From the NCBI GenBank assembly GCA_017305535.1, contig JAFKKN010000011.1, forward strand, positions 157,386 to 221,385: a stretch of 64,000 nt of DNA, written 5' to 3'. Source of the DNA: Hyphomicrobiales bacterium (GTDB lineage Bacteria; Pseudomonadota; Alphaproteobacteria; Rhizobiales; Xanthobacteraceae). Positions within the stretch are counted from its first letter, which is position 1. Each line of letters begins with the position of its first letter. A model generated the notes under the pieces. That model was not told where the DNA came from. It was given only the letters and a program-made list of their open reading frames with translations, and did not search any database. The position numbers were made by a program, and so were the translations under genes. Shown here piece by piece: positions 32,542 through 40,524 of this stretch.

Positions 32542-32629
32542 CGTCATGCCCGCGCTTGTCGCGGGCATCCACTTTTTTTGCCTGCCACAGCCTAAGACGT
32601 GGATGGCCGGGACAAGCCCGGCCATGACG
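32542..32629. repeat. Pair of atggccgg-type hairpin repeats 3' of tetR
   Basis: The first unit, 32542-32570, has cgtcatgcccgcg pairing with cgcgggcat. The second, 32596-32629, has a perfect hairpin core (ATGGCCGGG at 32603-32611 with CCCGGCCAT at 32617-32625). They lie between convergent gene ends and could end transcripts from both sides. Confidence 0.65.
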
Positions 32630-32659
32630 ACAAATATAGGTACTTCGAGATGGAATTCC

Positions 32660-33409
32660 CTACCGTTTCACGCCATCAAAAATGATCGACTCGGTACGGC
32701 GCGCGAGTTTTTGGACGGCGTCTTTCTTGCTGAGGTCGAACCACTCCACCGTCCAGTTCAGCGCACCGAGCACGAAGATGCGCAGCGGAATGAGTTCGAT
32801 GTCGGAACGGATTTCGCCAGCCTTTTGCGCGTCTGAAAGCAGGCGGTCCCAATAGCGTGCATAGGCGCGGCGGATGGCGCGGTGCGGTCCCTTGAGGCGC
32901 TCCGGCAACTGGCCGTAGATGCGGATGTTGGCCGATGTGAAGTCGCTGGCGTCGTGCAGCGCCACGAGATGCGCCTCGATGGCGAGCGCGATCTTCTGGC
33001 GATGGGAGATGTCGCCGGCTTGTTTGAGTTTCAGCTTCACCCCGTTGAAGACGCGACGCAGGCCCTCGTCGAGCACTTCGTCGAGGATCGCATCCTTGGA
33101 GTCGAAATAATAATAGATGCTGCCGGCCTGGATTTCGGCGAGATCGGCGATCTGGCGCAGCGTCGTTGCCGAGTAGCCCTGACGACGGAACAGTTTCGCG
33201 GCCGATTCGAGAATCGCCTCGCGCGATTTCTGTGATTTCGAAGCGGTGGATGTATCGGCCGCATCGCGCGGCACAGCATCACCACCGGTTGTTGACCGGC
33301 GCCGACGGGGTGTTGTGAGTGCTGGTTTTGCGCGACTGGACGATTTGGCTTGCGGCATCGTGGGAAGGGGGCGGCTGGAATCTTGCGTCGTCCGTCGCCT
33401 CGGGGCCAT
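32660..33409 (-). CDS. TetR-family transcriptional regulator
   Basis: Repressor-type regulator of 249 residues. A basic, Ser/Thr-rich N-terminal tail of about 55 residues precedes the TetR DNA-binding domain. The helix-turn-helix is around residues 81-105 (TTLRQIADLAEIQAGSIYYY), with FDSKDAILDEVLDEGL following. The C-terminal ligand domain is unassigned. The start could be internal (ATG at 33358), which would trim 17 tail residues. It is the only TetR gene in the window and lies 1.1 kb from the nearest CTAAC-N4-GTTAG site. Many acyl-CoA-sensing regulators belong to this family, so it is the natural candidate for controlling that regulon. No copy of the site is seen in its own upstream region. 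Confidence 0.9.
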   Translation of the reverse strand: MAPRRRTTQDSSRPLPTMPQAKSSSRAKPALTTPRRRRSTTGGDAVPRDAADTSTASKSQKSREAILESAAKLFRRQGYSATTLRQIADLAEIQAGSIYYYFDSKDAILDEVLDEGLRRVFNGVKLKLKQAGDISHRQKIALAIEAHLVALHDASDFTSANIRIYGQLPERLKGPHRAIRRAYARYWDRLLSDAQKAGEIRSDIELIPLRIFVLGALNWTVEWFDLSKKDAVQKLARRTESIIFDGVKR

Positions 33410-33650
33410 GTTTTGCGGCTTCTCGGTTTAAAAGGTGATCGGATTGGATGAGTGAATGATGAGCCAAGTTTAAGCGAGAATCGCGCTGCGCGCTACCGTT
33501 GGATGCTTTGTCCCGAAACCTCTCCAACTGCGCAAGTGCAACACGCGTCGGCCGAACAGCGACTCGACGCAAGTGGCATCCGGGGTTTGGCGGCATCTTG
33601 ACGCAATGTCCCGGACCTGAAGTCCGCACTGCACAACAAAGGTGGCTGCC

Positions 33651-34790
33651 GTGGCGAAAAGCCCGTTCTACAACGCCGATCATGAGGCCTTTCGCGACGT
33701 CGTGCGCCGCTTCGTCCAGAAGGAGATCGAACCTTACGCCCATGAATGGGACGAGGCCGGGACTTTCCCGCGCGAGCTCTACCGCAAGGCGGCGGAGATC
33801 GGCCTGCTCGGGCTCGGCTTCCCGGAGGAATACGGCGGCACGCCGTGCGACAATTTTATGTGGATCGTCTCGGTGCAGGAACTGGCGCGTGCCGGGGCTG
33901 GCGGCGTCAGTGCGAGCCTCAAGAGCAATTCGATCGGCGCGCCGCCGATCGCGCGCGCCGGTACGCCGGAATTCAAGGCGAAGGTGCTGCCGGAAATTCT
34001 TTCCGGCGAGAAAATTTCAGCGCTCGCCATCACCGAGCCGAGCGGTGGCTCCGACGTCGCCAACCTGCGCACCAGTGCGCGGCGCGAGGGCGACGTCTAT
34101 GTCGTCAACGGCGAGAAGACCTTCATCACCTCGGGGATGCGCGCCGATTACATCACCACGGCGGTGCGGACCGGTGGGCCGGGGCCGGCCGGTGTCAGCA
34201 TGCTGGTGATCCCCGGCGATACGCCCGGCCTGTCGCGCACGCCGTTGAAGAAAATGGGCTGGTGGGCCTCCGACACCGCGACCTTGCATTTCGACAACTG
34301 CCGCGTGCCCGCCGGCAACCTGCTCGGCGAGGAAAGCGCGGGCTTCAAGATCATCATGCACAATTTCAACAGCGAGCGCCTGACCATGGCGGCGGGCTGC
34401 ACCGCGGCGGCGCGGGTCTGTCTCGACGAGGCCATCGAGTATGCGAAACAGCGCCACACTTTCGGAAAACCGTTGACCCAGCATCAGGTGATCCGTCACA
34501 AGCTGGTGGACATGGCGCAGCGCGTTGCGGCTTCGCAGGCCATGCTCGAAATGCTGGCGTGGCGGCTCGATCAGGGCGAAAGTCCGGTGGCCGAAATCTG
34601 CATGTTGAAAAATCAGGCGACGCAGACCATGGCGTTCTGCGCTTCCGAAGCGGTGCAGATCTTCGGCGGCGCCGGCTTCATGCGCGGTGTCAAGGTCGAG
34701 CGCATCTACCGTGAGGTCAAGGTCAATGCGATTGGTGGCGGCACCGAGGAGATCATGAAGGATCTCGCCAGCCGCCAGATGGGATTATAA
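33651..34790 (+). CDS. Acyl-CoA dehydrogenase
   Basis: FAD acyl-CoA dehydrogenase, 379 residues from the GTG at 33651, which is preceded by AAAGGTGG at good spacing; a GTG three codons earlier is also open. ALAITEPSGGSDVANL and MGWWASDTATLHFD are family segments. The C-terminal VNAIGGGTEEIMKDL has Gly at the usual catalytic Glu position, as in long-chain and isovaleryl-type enzymes whose base lies on another helix; CLDEAIEYAKQR offers a candidate Glu. It is 23 bases upstream of a second dehydrogenase gene, so the two may form a heteromer. The 241-base gap upstream (33410-33650) holds no visible operator. Confidence 0.9.
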   Translation: MAKSPFYNADHEAFRDVVRRFVQKEIEPYAHEWDEAGTFPRELYRKAAEIGLLGLGFPEEYGGTPCDNFMWIVSVQELARAGAGGVSASLKSNSIGAPPIARAGTPEFKAKVLPEILSGEKISALAITEPSGGSDVANLRTSARREGDVYVVNGEKTFITSGMRADYITTAVRTGGPGPAGVSMLVIPGDTPGLSRTPLKKMGWWASDTATLHFDNCRVPAGNLLGEESAGFKIIMHNFNSERLTMAAGCTAAARVCLDEAIEYAKQRHTFGKPLTQHQVIRHKLVDMAQRVAASQAMLEMLAWRLDQGESPVAEICMLKNQATQTMAFCASEAVQIFGGAGFMRGVKVERIYREVKVNAIGGGTEEIMKDLASRQMGL

Positions 34791-34813
34791 TAAAACGAGA
34801 GGGACGACCGAGG

Positions 34814-35995
34814 ATGCTTTTCACCGCCGATCACGACGAACCGCGCCGCATTCTGCAAAAATTTATCGCCAACGAGATCAATCCGCATGTCGATCAATGG
34901 GAGGCGGATGGCATCTTCCCGGCGCACGAGCTGTTCAAGAAGCTGGGCGACCTCGGCTTCCTCGGGCTCAACAAGCCGGTGGAATTCGGCGGGCAGGGGC
35001 TCGACTATAGCTATGCGCTGATGATGGCCGAGGAGCTCGGCAACATCCGTTGCGGCGGTGTGCCGATGGCGATCGGCGTGCAGACCGACATGGCGACGCC
35101 GGCGCTGGCGAAGTTCGGCTCCGATCAGGTGCGGCGCGAATTTCTCGCCCCTGCGGTCGCCGGAGACATGGTGGCTTGCATTGGCGTGTCAGAGCCCGGC
35201 GCGGGTTCGGACGTCGCCTCGATCAAGACCAATGCGCGCTCGGACGGCGACGACTACGTCATCAACGGCGGCAAGCTGTGGATCACCAACGGCACCCAGG
35301 CTGACTGGATCTGCCTTCTGGCGAATACATCGGATGGTCCGGTTCATCGCAACAAGTCGCTGATCTGCGTGCCGATGAAGAGCAAGGGCGTCAACGTCGC
35401 GCGCAAGCTCGACAAGATGGGGATGCGGTCATCCGACACCGCGCAGATATTCTTCGAGGACGTGCGGGTGCCGAAACGCAATCGCATCGGCGAGGAAGGC
35501 AAGGGCTTCACCTATCAGATGGTCCAGTTTCAGGAGGAGCGGCTGTGGGGTGCGGCCGCCGGGCTGAAGCGCCATGAGGCCACCATCGCCGACACCATCG
35601 AATATACCCGTAACCGCATGGCGTTCGGCCAGAGCATCCTCGACAATCAGGTGGTGCATTTCCGCCTCGCCGAACTGCAAACCGAGGTCGAATTGCTGCG
35701 CTCGCTGATCTATCGCGCCGCCGAGGCGATGCTTGTCGGCGAGGACGTCACCAAGCTCGCCACCATGGCGAAATTGCGCGCCGGTCGGCTTAACCGCGAA
35801 GTGCCTGACGCCTGCCTGCAATATTGGGGCGGCATGGGCTTCATGAACGAGACGCTGGTGAGCCGGTCCTACCGCGACGGCCGCCTGACCTCGATCGGTG
35901 GCGGCGCCGATGAGGTAATGCTGTCGATCCTGTGCAAGATGATGGGCACGCTGCCGGGTGCGAAGGCCAAGACGAAGACCTCGGAGGCGAAATGA
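34814..35995 (+). CDS. Acyl-CoA dehydrogenase
   Basis: Second FAD acyl-CoA dehydrogenase of the operon, 393 residues. IGVSEPGAGSDVASI, GGKLWITNGTQADW and MGMRSSDTAQIFFEDV are family segments. Near the C-terminus, LTSIGGGADEVMLSI again has Gly in place of the usual catalytic Glu, and the helix-G Glu candidate seen in its neighbour reads Asp here (IADTIEYTRNR). It is followed by a GST gene whose ATG overlaps its stop (ATGA). Paired dehydrogenase genes of this kind encode alpha2beta2 enzymes in steroid catabolism; that arrangement is inferred, not shown. Confidence 0.9.
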   Translation: MLFTADHDEPRRILQKFIANEINPHVDQWEADGIFPAHELFKKLGDLGFLGLNKPVEFGGQGLDYSYALMMAEELGNIRCGGVPMAIGVQTDMATPALAKFGSDQVRREFLAPAVAGDMVACIGVSEPGAGSDVASIKTNARSDGDDYVINGGKLWITNGTQADWICLLANTSDGPVHRNKSLICVPMKSKGVNVARKLDKMGMRSSDTAQIFFEDVRVPKRNRIGEEGKGFTYQMVQFQEERLWGAAAGLKRHEATIADTIEYTRNRMAFGQSILDNQVVHFRLAELQTEVELLRSLIYRAAEAMLVGEDVTKLATMAKLRAGRLNREVPDACLQYWGGMGFMNETLVSRSYRDGRLTSIGGGADEVMLSILCKMMGTLPGAKAKTKTSEAK

Positions 35996-36642
35996 TCACG
36001 TTGTATCACTGCTTTGCCGCGCGCTCGTTCCGTCCGCTGTGGATGTTGGAAGAACTGGGGCTGTCCTACGACCTCAAGATGCTGCCGTTTCCGCCGCGTG
36101 TGCTGGCGAAGGAGTATCTCGCCATCAATCCGCTCGGCACCATCCCGTTTATGATCGACGGCGAAACCAAAATGTCGGAATCCTCCGGCATCTGTTACTA
36201 TCTCGGCACCCGTCATGGGCCGACGCCGCTGATCGTCGGGCCGGACGAGCCGGCTTACGGCGCATTTCTGAACTGGATGTATTTCAGCGACGCGACGCTG
36301 ACGTTCCCGCAGACACTGGTGCTCCGCTATACGCAACTCGAGCCGGAGGAACGGCGCAATCCACAGGTCGCGCAGGATTACGCGAAATGGTTCCTGGGCC
36401 GGCTGCGGGTCGTCGAGGCGGCGGCCGGGCAGGCGGAGACGCTGTGTGCCGGCCGTTTCACTGCCGCCGACATCGTTATCGGTTATGCGCTGCGGCTTGC
36501 GGAAAACCTTGGCCTCTCCAAGGATTTCGGGCCGAATGTCGCTGCTTACTGGCAGCGCCTGCAACAGCGCGAAGGCTACAAGCGCGCCGTCGCCGCCGAA
36601 ATCCGTGCCAGCGAGGAGCAGAAGGTTCCACGGCGGACGTGA
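35992..36642 (+). CDS. Glutathione S-transferase family protein
   Basis: GST of 216 residues starting at the ATG that overlaps the dehydrogenase stop. The thioredoxin-like N-terminal domain begins ITLYHCFAARSFRPLWMLEE and contains the cis-Pro region NPLGTIPFMIDGE and the glutathione-contact SESSGICYYL. The helical C-terminal domain has the conserved FTAADIVIGYAL segment. Being translationally coupled to an acyl-CoA dehydrogenase, it may detoxify or conjugate a reactive enone or halogenated intermediate, or act as an isomerase. The specific role is unknown. Confidence 0.88.
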   Translation: MITLYHCFAARSFRPLWMLEELGLSYDLKMLPFPPRVLAKEYLAINPLGTIPFMIDGETKMSESSGICYYLGTRHGPTPLIVGPDEPAYGAFLNWMYFSDATLTFPQTLVLRYTQLEPEERRNPQVAQDYAKWFLGRLRVVEAAAGQAETLCAGRFTAADIVIGYALRLAENLGLSKDFGPNVAAYWQRLQQREGYKRAVAAEIRASEEQKVPRRT

Positions 36643-36655
36643 GGCCGCGACTGTG

Positions 36656-36686
36656 CGTCATGGCCGGAATAAATCCGGCCATGACG
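36656..36686. repeat. atggccgg-type hairpin repeat 3' of the dehydrogenase-GST operon
   Basis: A perfect palindromic 31-base unit (cgtcatggccgga, a TTTA-like loop, then tccggccatgacg) beginning 14 bases after the GST stop. It could serve as a transcript-end or mRNA-stabilising hairpin. Confidence 0.7.
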
Positions 36687-36881
36687 AGGAAAACTGAAGC
36701 CGCGCGATTGGACAGGCCACCCTTCGGACCCCCTTTGTCGCGATGCTTCGCCGCAGGCCCGAACCGGCATCGTTCGGCGGTGACTTCCGGTCCGGTTGCT
36801 GTATGCTCAATGTGCCCCATAGAGGGCCGCGCCGGGCCACGACCCAGCGTGACAGGCATCGCAATCGCGGGAGCGAACAGC

Positions 36882-37697
36882 ATGGATAACGGCGCGCGGC
36901 CGGCATCAGCACATCTGATGTTGATCAGTCCGGAGCGGGTTTTTTACGCCGGGCTGCTCGGCAAGCCGCGGCAGCGGACCAGCGGCGGCCTGGATATCTA
37001 TGTCGCATTGCATGGGGAACTCAGCGTCGCTCAGGGCGGGACAGTAACCCGTGGCGAGATCGTCGTAGTGCCGCCTTATACCGTGCACAGCGTCGAGAGC
37101 GATTATCCCTCGACGATCTGCATGGTGATCGAGCCGGAAACGGTGTTGCCGTCGGCGCTGTCGGAGCTCGAACAGCGACTGCGCGGGCCGGCCGGCAAGG
37201 CGATAGCCGAGCGGATCCGCGGAGCATATGACGCGTTGCGCATCACCGGACGTCGCGAAGGGTTCACTACCTGCGAGTTCGACACCATCTTCTTCGGCGA
37301 GCCGCTCGCGGCGCGCGTACTCGATCCGCGGATCGTCGATGCCATCGCCAAGTTGTGCGAATTCTCCAACGTGAACGTCAACGCGGCCGAATGCGCGGCG
37401 GCGGTGCGGTTGTCGCAGTCGCGCTTCCTGCACCTGTTCAAGGAGCAGACCGGCGTGTCGTTCCGCGCCTTCCGCGCCTGGAAGCGGGCGCGGCATCTCC
37501 TGCATTACGTCAACGAGAACATCAATCTCGCGCATTTGGCGCAGGATATCGGTTATCCGGATTCGACCCATTTCAGCCATTCGATCCGCCGGTTCTACGG
37601 TTTGAAGCCGCGCGCCATTTTCATCGGCTCGCGGGACCTCGCGATCTATCGCAGCGACGCGTCGATCGGCCTCGGCCTTCGCTCCGGTCGGTCGTGA
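36882..37697 (+). CDS. AraC-family transcriptional regulator
   Basis: AraC/XylS-type regulator of 271 residues from the ATG at 36882, with GGGAG eight bases upstream; the frame is open further upstream but without a good start signal. The N-terminal half is a cupin-like sensing domain (GGLDIYVALHGELSV, then GEIVVVPPYTVHSV). The C-terminal half has two helix-turn-helix units, VRLSQSRFLHLFKEQTGVSF and LAHLAQDIGYPDSTHFSHSI, followed by FYGLKPRAI. It may control the downstream keto-acid cleavage, CoA ligase and carboxylase genes. The 239 bases upstream contain only the hairpin repeat. Confidence 0.88.
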   Translation: MDNGARPASAHLMLISPERVFYAGLLGKPRQRTSGGLDIYVALHGELSVAQGGTVTRGEIVVVPPYTVHSVESDYPSTICMVIEPETVLPSALSELEQRLRGPAGKAIAERIRGAYDALRITGRREGFTTCEFDTIFFGEPLAARVLDPRIVDAIAKLCEFSNVNVNAAECAAAVRLSQSRFLHLFKEQTGVSFRAFRAWKRARHLLHYVNENINLAHLAQDIGYPDSTHFSHSIRRFYGLKPRAIFIGSRDLAIYRSDASIGLGLRSGRS

Positions 37698-37710
37698 GAG
37701 CTGATAATTT

Positions 37711-37799
37711 CGTCATGACCGGACTTGTCCCGGTGATCCGCGATTGTTGTAAGCGGTTGGTCAAGACGTGGATGGCCGGAATAAATCCGGCCATGACGG
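37711..37799. repeat. Pair of atggccgg-type hairpin repeats
   Basis: The first unit, 37711-37740, is imperfect (cgtcatgaccggacttgtcc then ggtgatccg). The second, 37765-37799, is a 35-base unit identical to the one at 24208-24242. They occupy the first third of the gap between the AraC gene and the keto-acid cleavage gene. Confidence 0.68.
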
Positions 37800-37964
37800 G
37801 CTGTAATGAAACGGCCCGAATGTGCCAATCCCTCTTCGGTCGTGCGGCAAGACGCAAGGCGTCGCAATAGCCGGTTGACGCAAGAAGCCGCCCGGGTGGT
37901 TTCGCATCATGTCCTCACGCATCCGCCGGTTCGCGATCGGCAGGCAAATGAGGGCTTTTCCGGC

Positions 37965-38831
37965 ATGAGCGACAAGGTTGTCATCACCTGCGCGCTGAAC
38001 GGCGTGCTGACCGATCCCAAGCAGCATCATGTGCCGGTGACGCCGGAGGAAATGGCGCGCGAGGCCAAGGCCGCCTATGACGCCGGCGCCAGCGTCATGC
38101 ATATCCATCTGCGCCAGCAGGCGCCGAACAAGGGGCATCTGCCGTCGTGGGAGGTGAGCGTTTCGCGCGAGATCCAGCAGGCGATCCGCGAAGCCTGCCC
38201 CGGCGTCGTCATCAATCACACTACCGGCACTTCCGGCCCCGAATATGCCGGGCCGCTCGCCTGTGTGCGCGAGACGAAGCCGGAGATGGCGGCATGCAAC
38301 GCCGGCTCGCTGAATTACCTGAAAGTGAAGGCCGACAACACCTGGGCGTGGCCGCCGATGATGTTCGACAATTCGGTGGAGAAGGTGCAGGATTTTCTCG
38401 ACGCGATGAATGACGCCGGCACTGTGCCGGAGTTCGAATGCTTCGATGTCGGCATTGTCCGGTGCGTCGGCATGTATCGCCAGGCCGGCATGTATGCGGG
38501 GCCGCTGGAATACAACTTCGTCATGGGCGTCGCGTCGGGTATGCCGGCCGATCCCGAATTGCTGCCGATCCTGCTCAAGCTGAAGCTGCCCGAAGCCAAC
38601 TGGCAGGTTACTGCGATCGGCCGCGCTGAAATCTGGCCGCTGCACCGGCGTTGCGCCGAGCTGGGTGGCCATTTGCGCACCGGGCTCGAGGATACCTTCT
38701 ATCGACCCGACGGCAGCAAGGTGACGTCAAACGGGCAGTTGATCGAAACCATGGCGACATATGCGCGCGAGGCCGGCCGCAGCATTGCAAGTCCGGCGGA
38801 CGCGCGGCAGATTTTTGGAATTCGGAACTAG
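37965..38831 (+). CDS. Beta-keto acid cleavage enzyme (BKACE, DUF849)
   Basis: BKACE-family protein of 288 residues from the ATG at 37965. BKACE enzymes condense a beta-keto acid with acetyl-CoA, releasing acetoacetate and a new acyl-CoA, with a divalent metal. Metal-binding and family segments are SVMHIHLRQQAP (His-x-His near residue 46), NHTTGTSGPEYAG and NTWAWPPMMFDNS. The late segment HLRTGLEDTFYRPDG is standard. The frame is open upstream, but only this start gives the usual SDKVVITCALNG N-terminus. Its place before a CoA ligase and a carboxylase suggests a cleavage route that bypasses thiolase. Confidence 0.9.
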   Translation: MSDKVVITCALNGVLTDPKQHHVPVTPEEMAREAKAAYDAGASVMHIHLRQQAPNKGHLPSWEVSVSREIQQAIREACPGVVINHTTGTSGPEYAGPLACVRETKPEMAACNAGSLNYLKVKADNTWAWPPMMFDNSVEKVQDFLDAMNDAGTVPEFECFDVGIVRCVGMYRQAGMYAGPLEYNFVMGVASGMPADPELLPILLKLKLPEANWQVTAIGRAEIWPLHRRCAELGGHLRTGLEDTFYRPDGSKVTSNGQLIETMATYAREAGRSIASPADARQIFGIRN

Positions 38832-38895
38832 GCTTGGAATAGCAGGGTCAGCGGCCGCAGAGTCGCGACCTGACATCATTGGGAGGAGGATCATC

Positions 38896-40491
38896 ATGAG
38901 CAATCTGGAAGCCACTGGCGGCGTACCGGGGCCGGGCCGCATCGGCCGTGTCGCGGTCGGCGATCTTTTGAAGCGCGCCGCGCGCCGCTTTCCTGACCGC
39001 ATCGCGTTGACCGAAGGCGCGCGCCGCGTCAGCTACACCGAGCTGGAGCGTGACGCCAATCGCTTCGCCAATTATCTCGTGTCGCGCGGGCTCAAGCCGG
39101 GCGACAAGATTTCGACCATCTGCAACAACTCGGTCGAGTTCGTCAAAGCGCTGTTCGGCATTCATCGCGCCGGACTGGTATGGGTGCCGATCAACACCAT
39201 GCTCGGCCCCAACGACATGAGCTACATTCTCGATCACGCCGGCGTTCGCTTCGCGCTGATCGACGACAATCTGCATGCGCAGCCGGATCGCCGCGCGGCA
39301 TTGGAGCAGCGTGGCATAGGATTGATTGCGGTCGATCTCGCCGGCAAGGCGAAAGAGCAGGGGCTTGAAGAATTCAATGCGCTGCTCGAAGGGCAATCCG
39401 ACATCGAGCCGGAGATCGCCTTCGACGATCGCGATCTGGCGATGATCATCTACACCAGCGGCACCACGTCGCGGCCGAAGGGTGCGATGCATTGCCACCT
39501 CGCGGTGGTGATGGCGGCGATGAGCAACGCCATCGAGATGCATCTCGATCGCAACGACGGCATCACGGGCCAGTTCCCGCTGTTCCACTGCGCGGCGCAT
39601 GTGCTGCTGCTGACCTATCTCGCGGTCGGCGGCAAGATGGCGCTGATGCGCGGCTTCGATCCCGTCGCCTGCATGGAGGCGATCCAGCGGGACAAGCTGT
39701 CGATCTTCATCGGTCTGCCGCTGATGTATCAGGCGATCCTCGATCACCCGCGCCGCAAGGAGTTCGATCTCTCCACCCTGCGGACCTGCATCTACACCAT
39801 GGCACCGATGCCACGCCCACTGCTGGAGCGTTGCGTTGCTGAACTGTGCCCGAACTTCGTGCAGCCGAGCGGCCAGACCGAGATGTATCCCGCGACGACG
39901 ATGTCGCAGCCGGATCGACAGCTCAAGCGTTTCGGTAACTACTGGGGCGAGTCGATGATCGTCAACGAAACCGCGATCATGGACGACGACGGCAACCTGC
40001 TGCCGCGCAACCAGGTCGGCGAGATCGTGCATCGTGGTCCCAATGTGATGCTCGGCTACTACAAGGACCCGAAGGCCACCGAGGACGCCCGCAAGTTCGG
40101 CTGGCATCACACCGGCGATCTCGGCCTGATCGACGATCACGGCGAGGTGTTGTTCCTCGATCGCAAGAAGGACATGATCAAGTCTGGCGGCGAGAATGTC
40201 GCCTCGGTCAAGATCGAGGAAACGCTGATGGCGCATCCGGCGGTGCTCGCCGCCGCCGTGGTCGGCCTGCCGCATCCACAGTGGGGCGAGGCCGTTTCTG
40301 CCTTCATCAAGCTCAAGCCCGGTGCGCAGGCGGACGAGATGGCCATCATCGAGCATTGCCGCCAGCATCTCGGCGGCTTCCAGGTGCCGAAGTTCATCAA
40401 GCTGCTGGACGAGATGCCGATGACCGCCACCGGCAAGCTGCGCAAGGTCGAGTTGCGTCAGCAATACACCGATCATTTCGCGCAGGGGTGA
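38896..40491 (+). CDS. AMP-dependent acyl-CoA synthetase
   Basis: CoA ligase of 531 residues, with a strong GGGAGGAGG ribosome site before the ATG at 38896. IIYTSGTTSRPKGAMHCH is the adenylation loop, GWHHTGDLGLIDDHGEV and RKKDMIKSGGENVASVKIE the hinge, and TATGKLRKVELR carries the catalytic Lys. The protein is of the medium-chain/aromatic-acid ligase size. It follows BKACE by 64 bases and precedes the second carboxylase pair, in what looks like one operon. The acid activated is not known. Confidence 0.9.
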   Translation: MSNLEATGGVPGPGRIGRVAVGDLLKRAARRFPDRIALTEGARRVSYTELERDANRFANYLVSRGLKPGDKISTICNNSVEFVKALFGIHRAGLVWVPINTMLGPNDMSYILDHAGVRFALIDDNLHAQPDRRAALEQRGIGLIAVDLAGKAKEQGLEEFNALLEGQSDIEPEIAFDDRDLAMIIYTSGTTSRPKGAMHCHLAVVMAAMSNAIEMHLDRNDGITGQFPLFHCAAHVLLLTYLAVGGKMALMRGFDPVACMEAIQRDKLSIFIGLPLMYQAILDHPRRKEFDLSTLRTCIYTMAPMPRPLLERCVAELCPNFVQPSGQTEMYPATTMSQPDRQLKRFGNYWGESMIVNETAIMDDDGNLLPRNQVGEIVHRGPNVMLGYYKDPKATEDARKFGWHHTGDLGLIDDHGEVLFLDRKKDMIKSGGENVASVKIEETLMAHPAVLAAAVVGLPHPQWGEAVSAFIKLKPGAQADEMAIIEHCRQHLGGFQVPKFIKLLDEMPMTATGKLRKVELRQQYTDHFAQG

Positions 40492-40524
40492 TCGCCCCCG
40501 CTCAATTGGAGAATTAGCGCCAAC

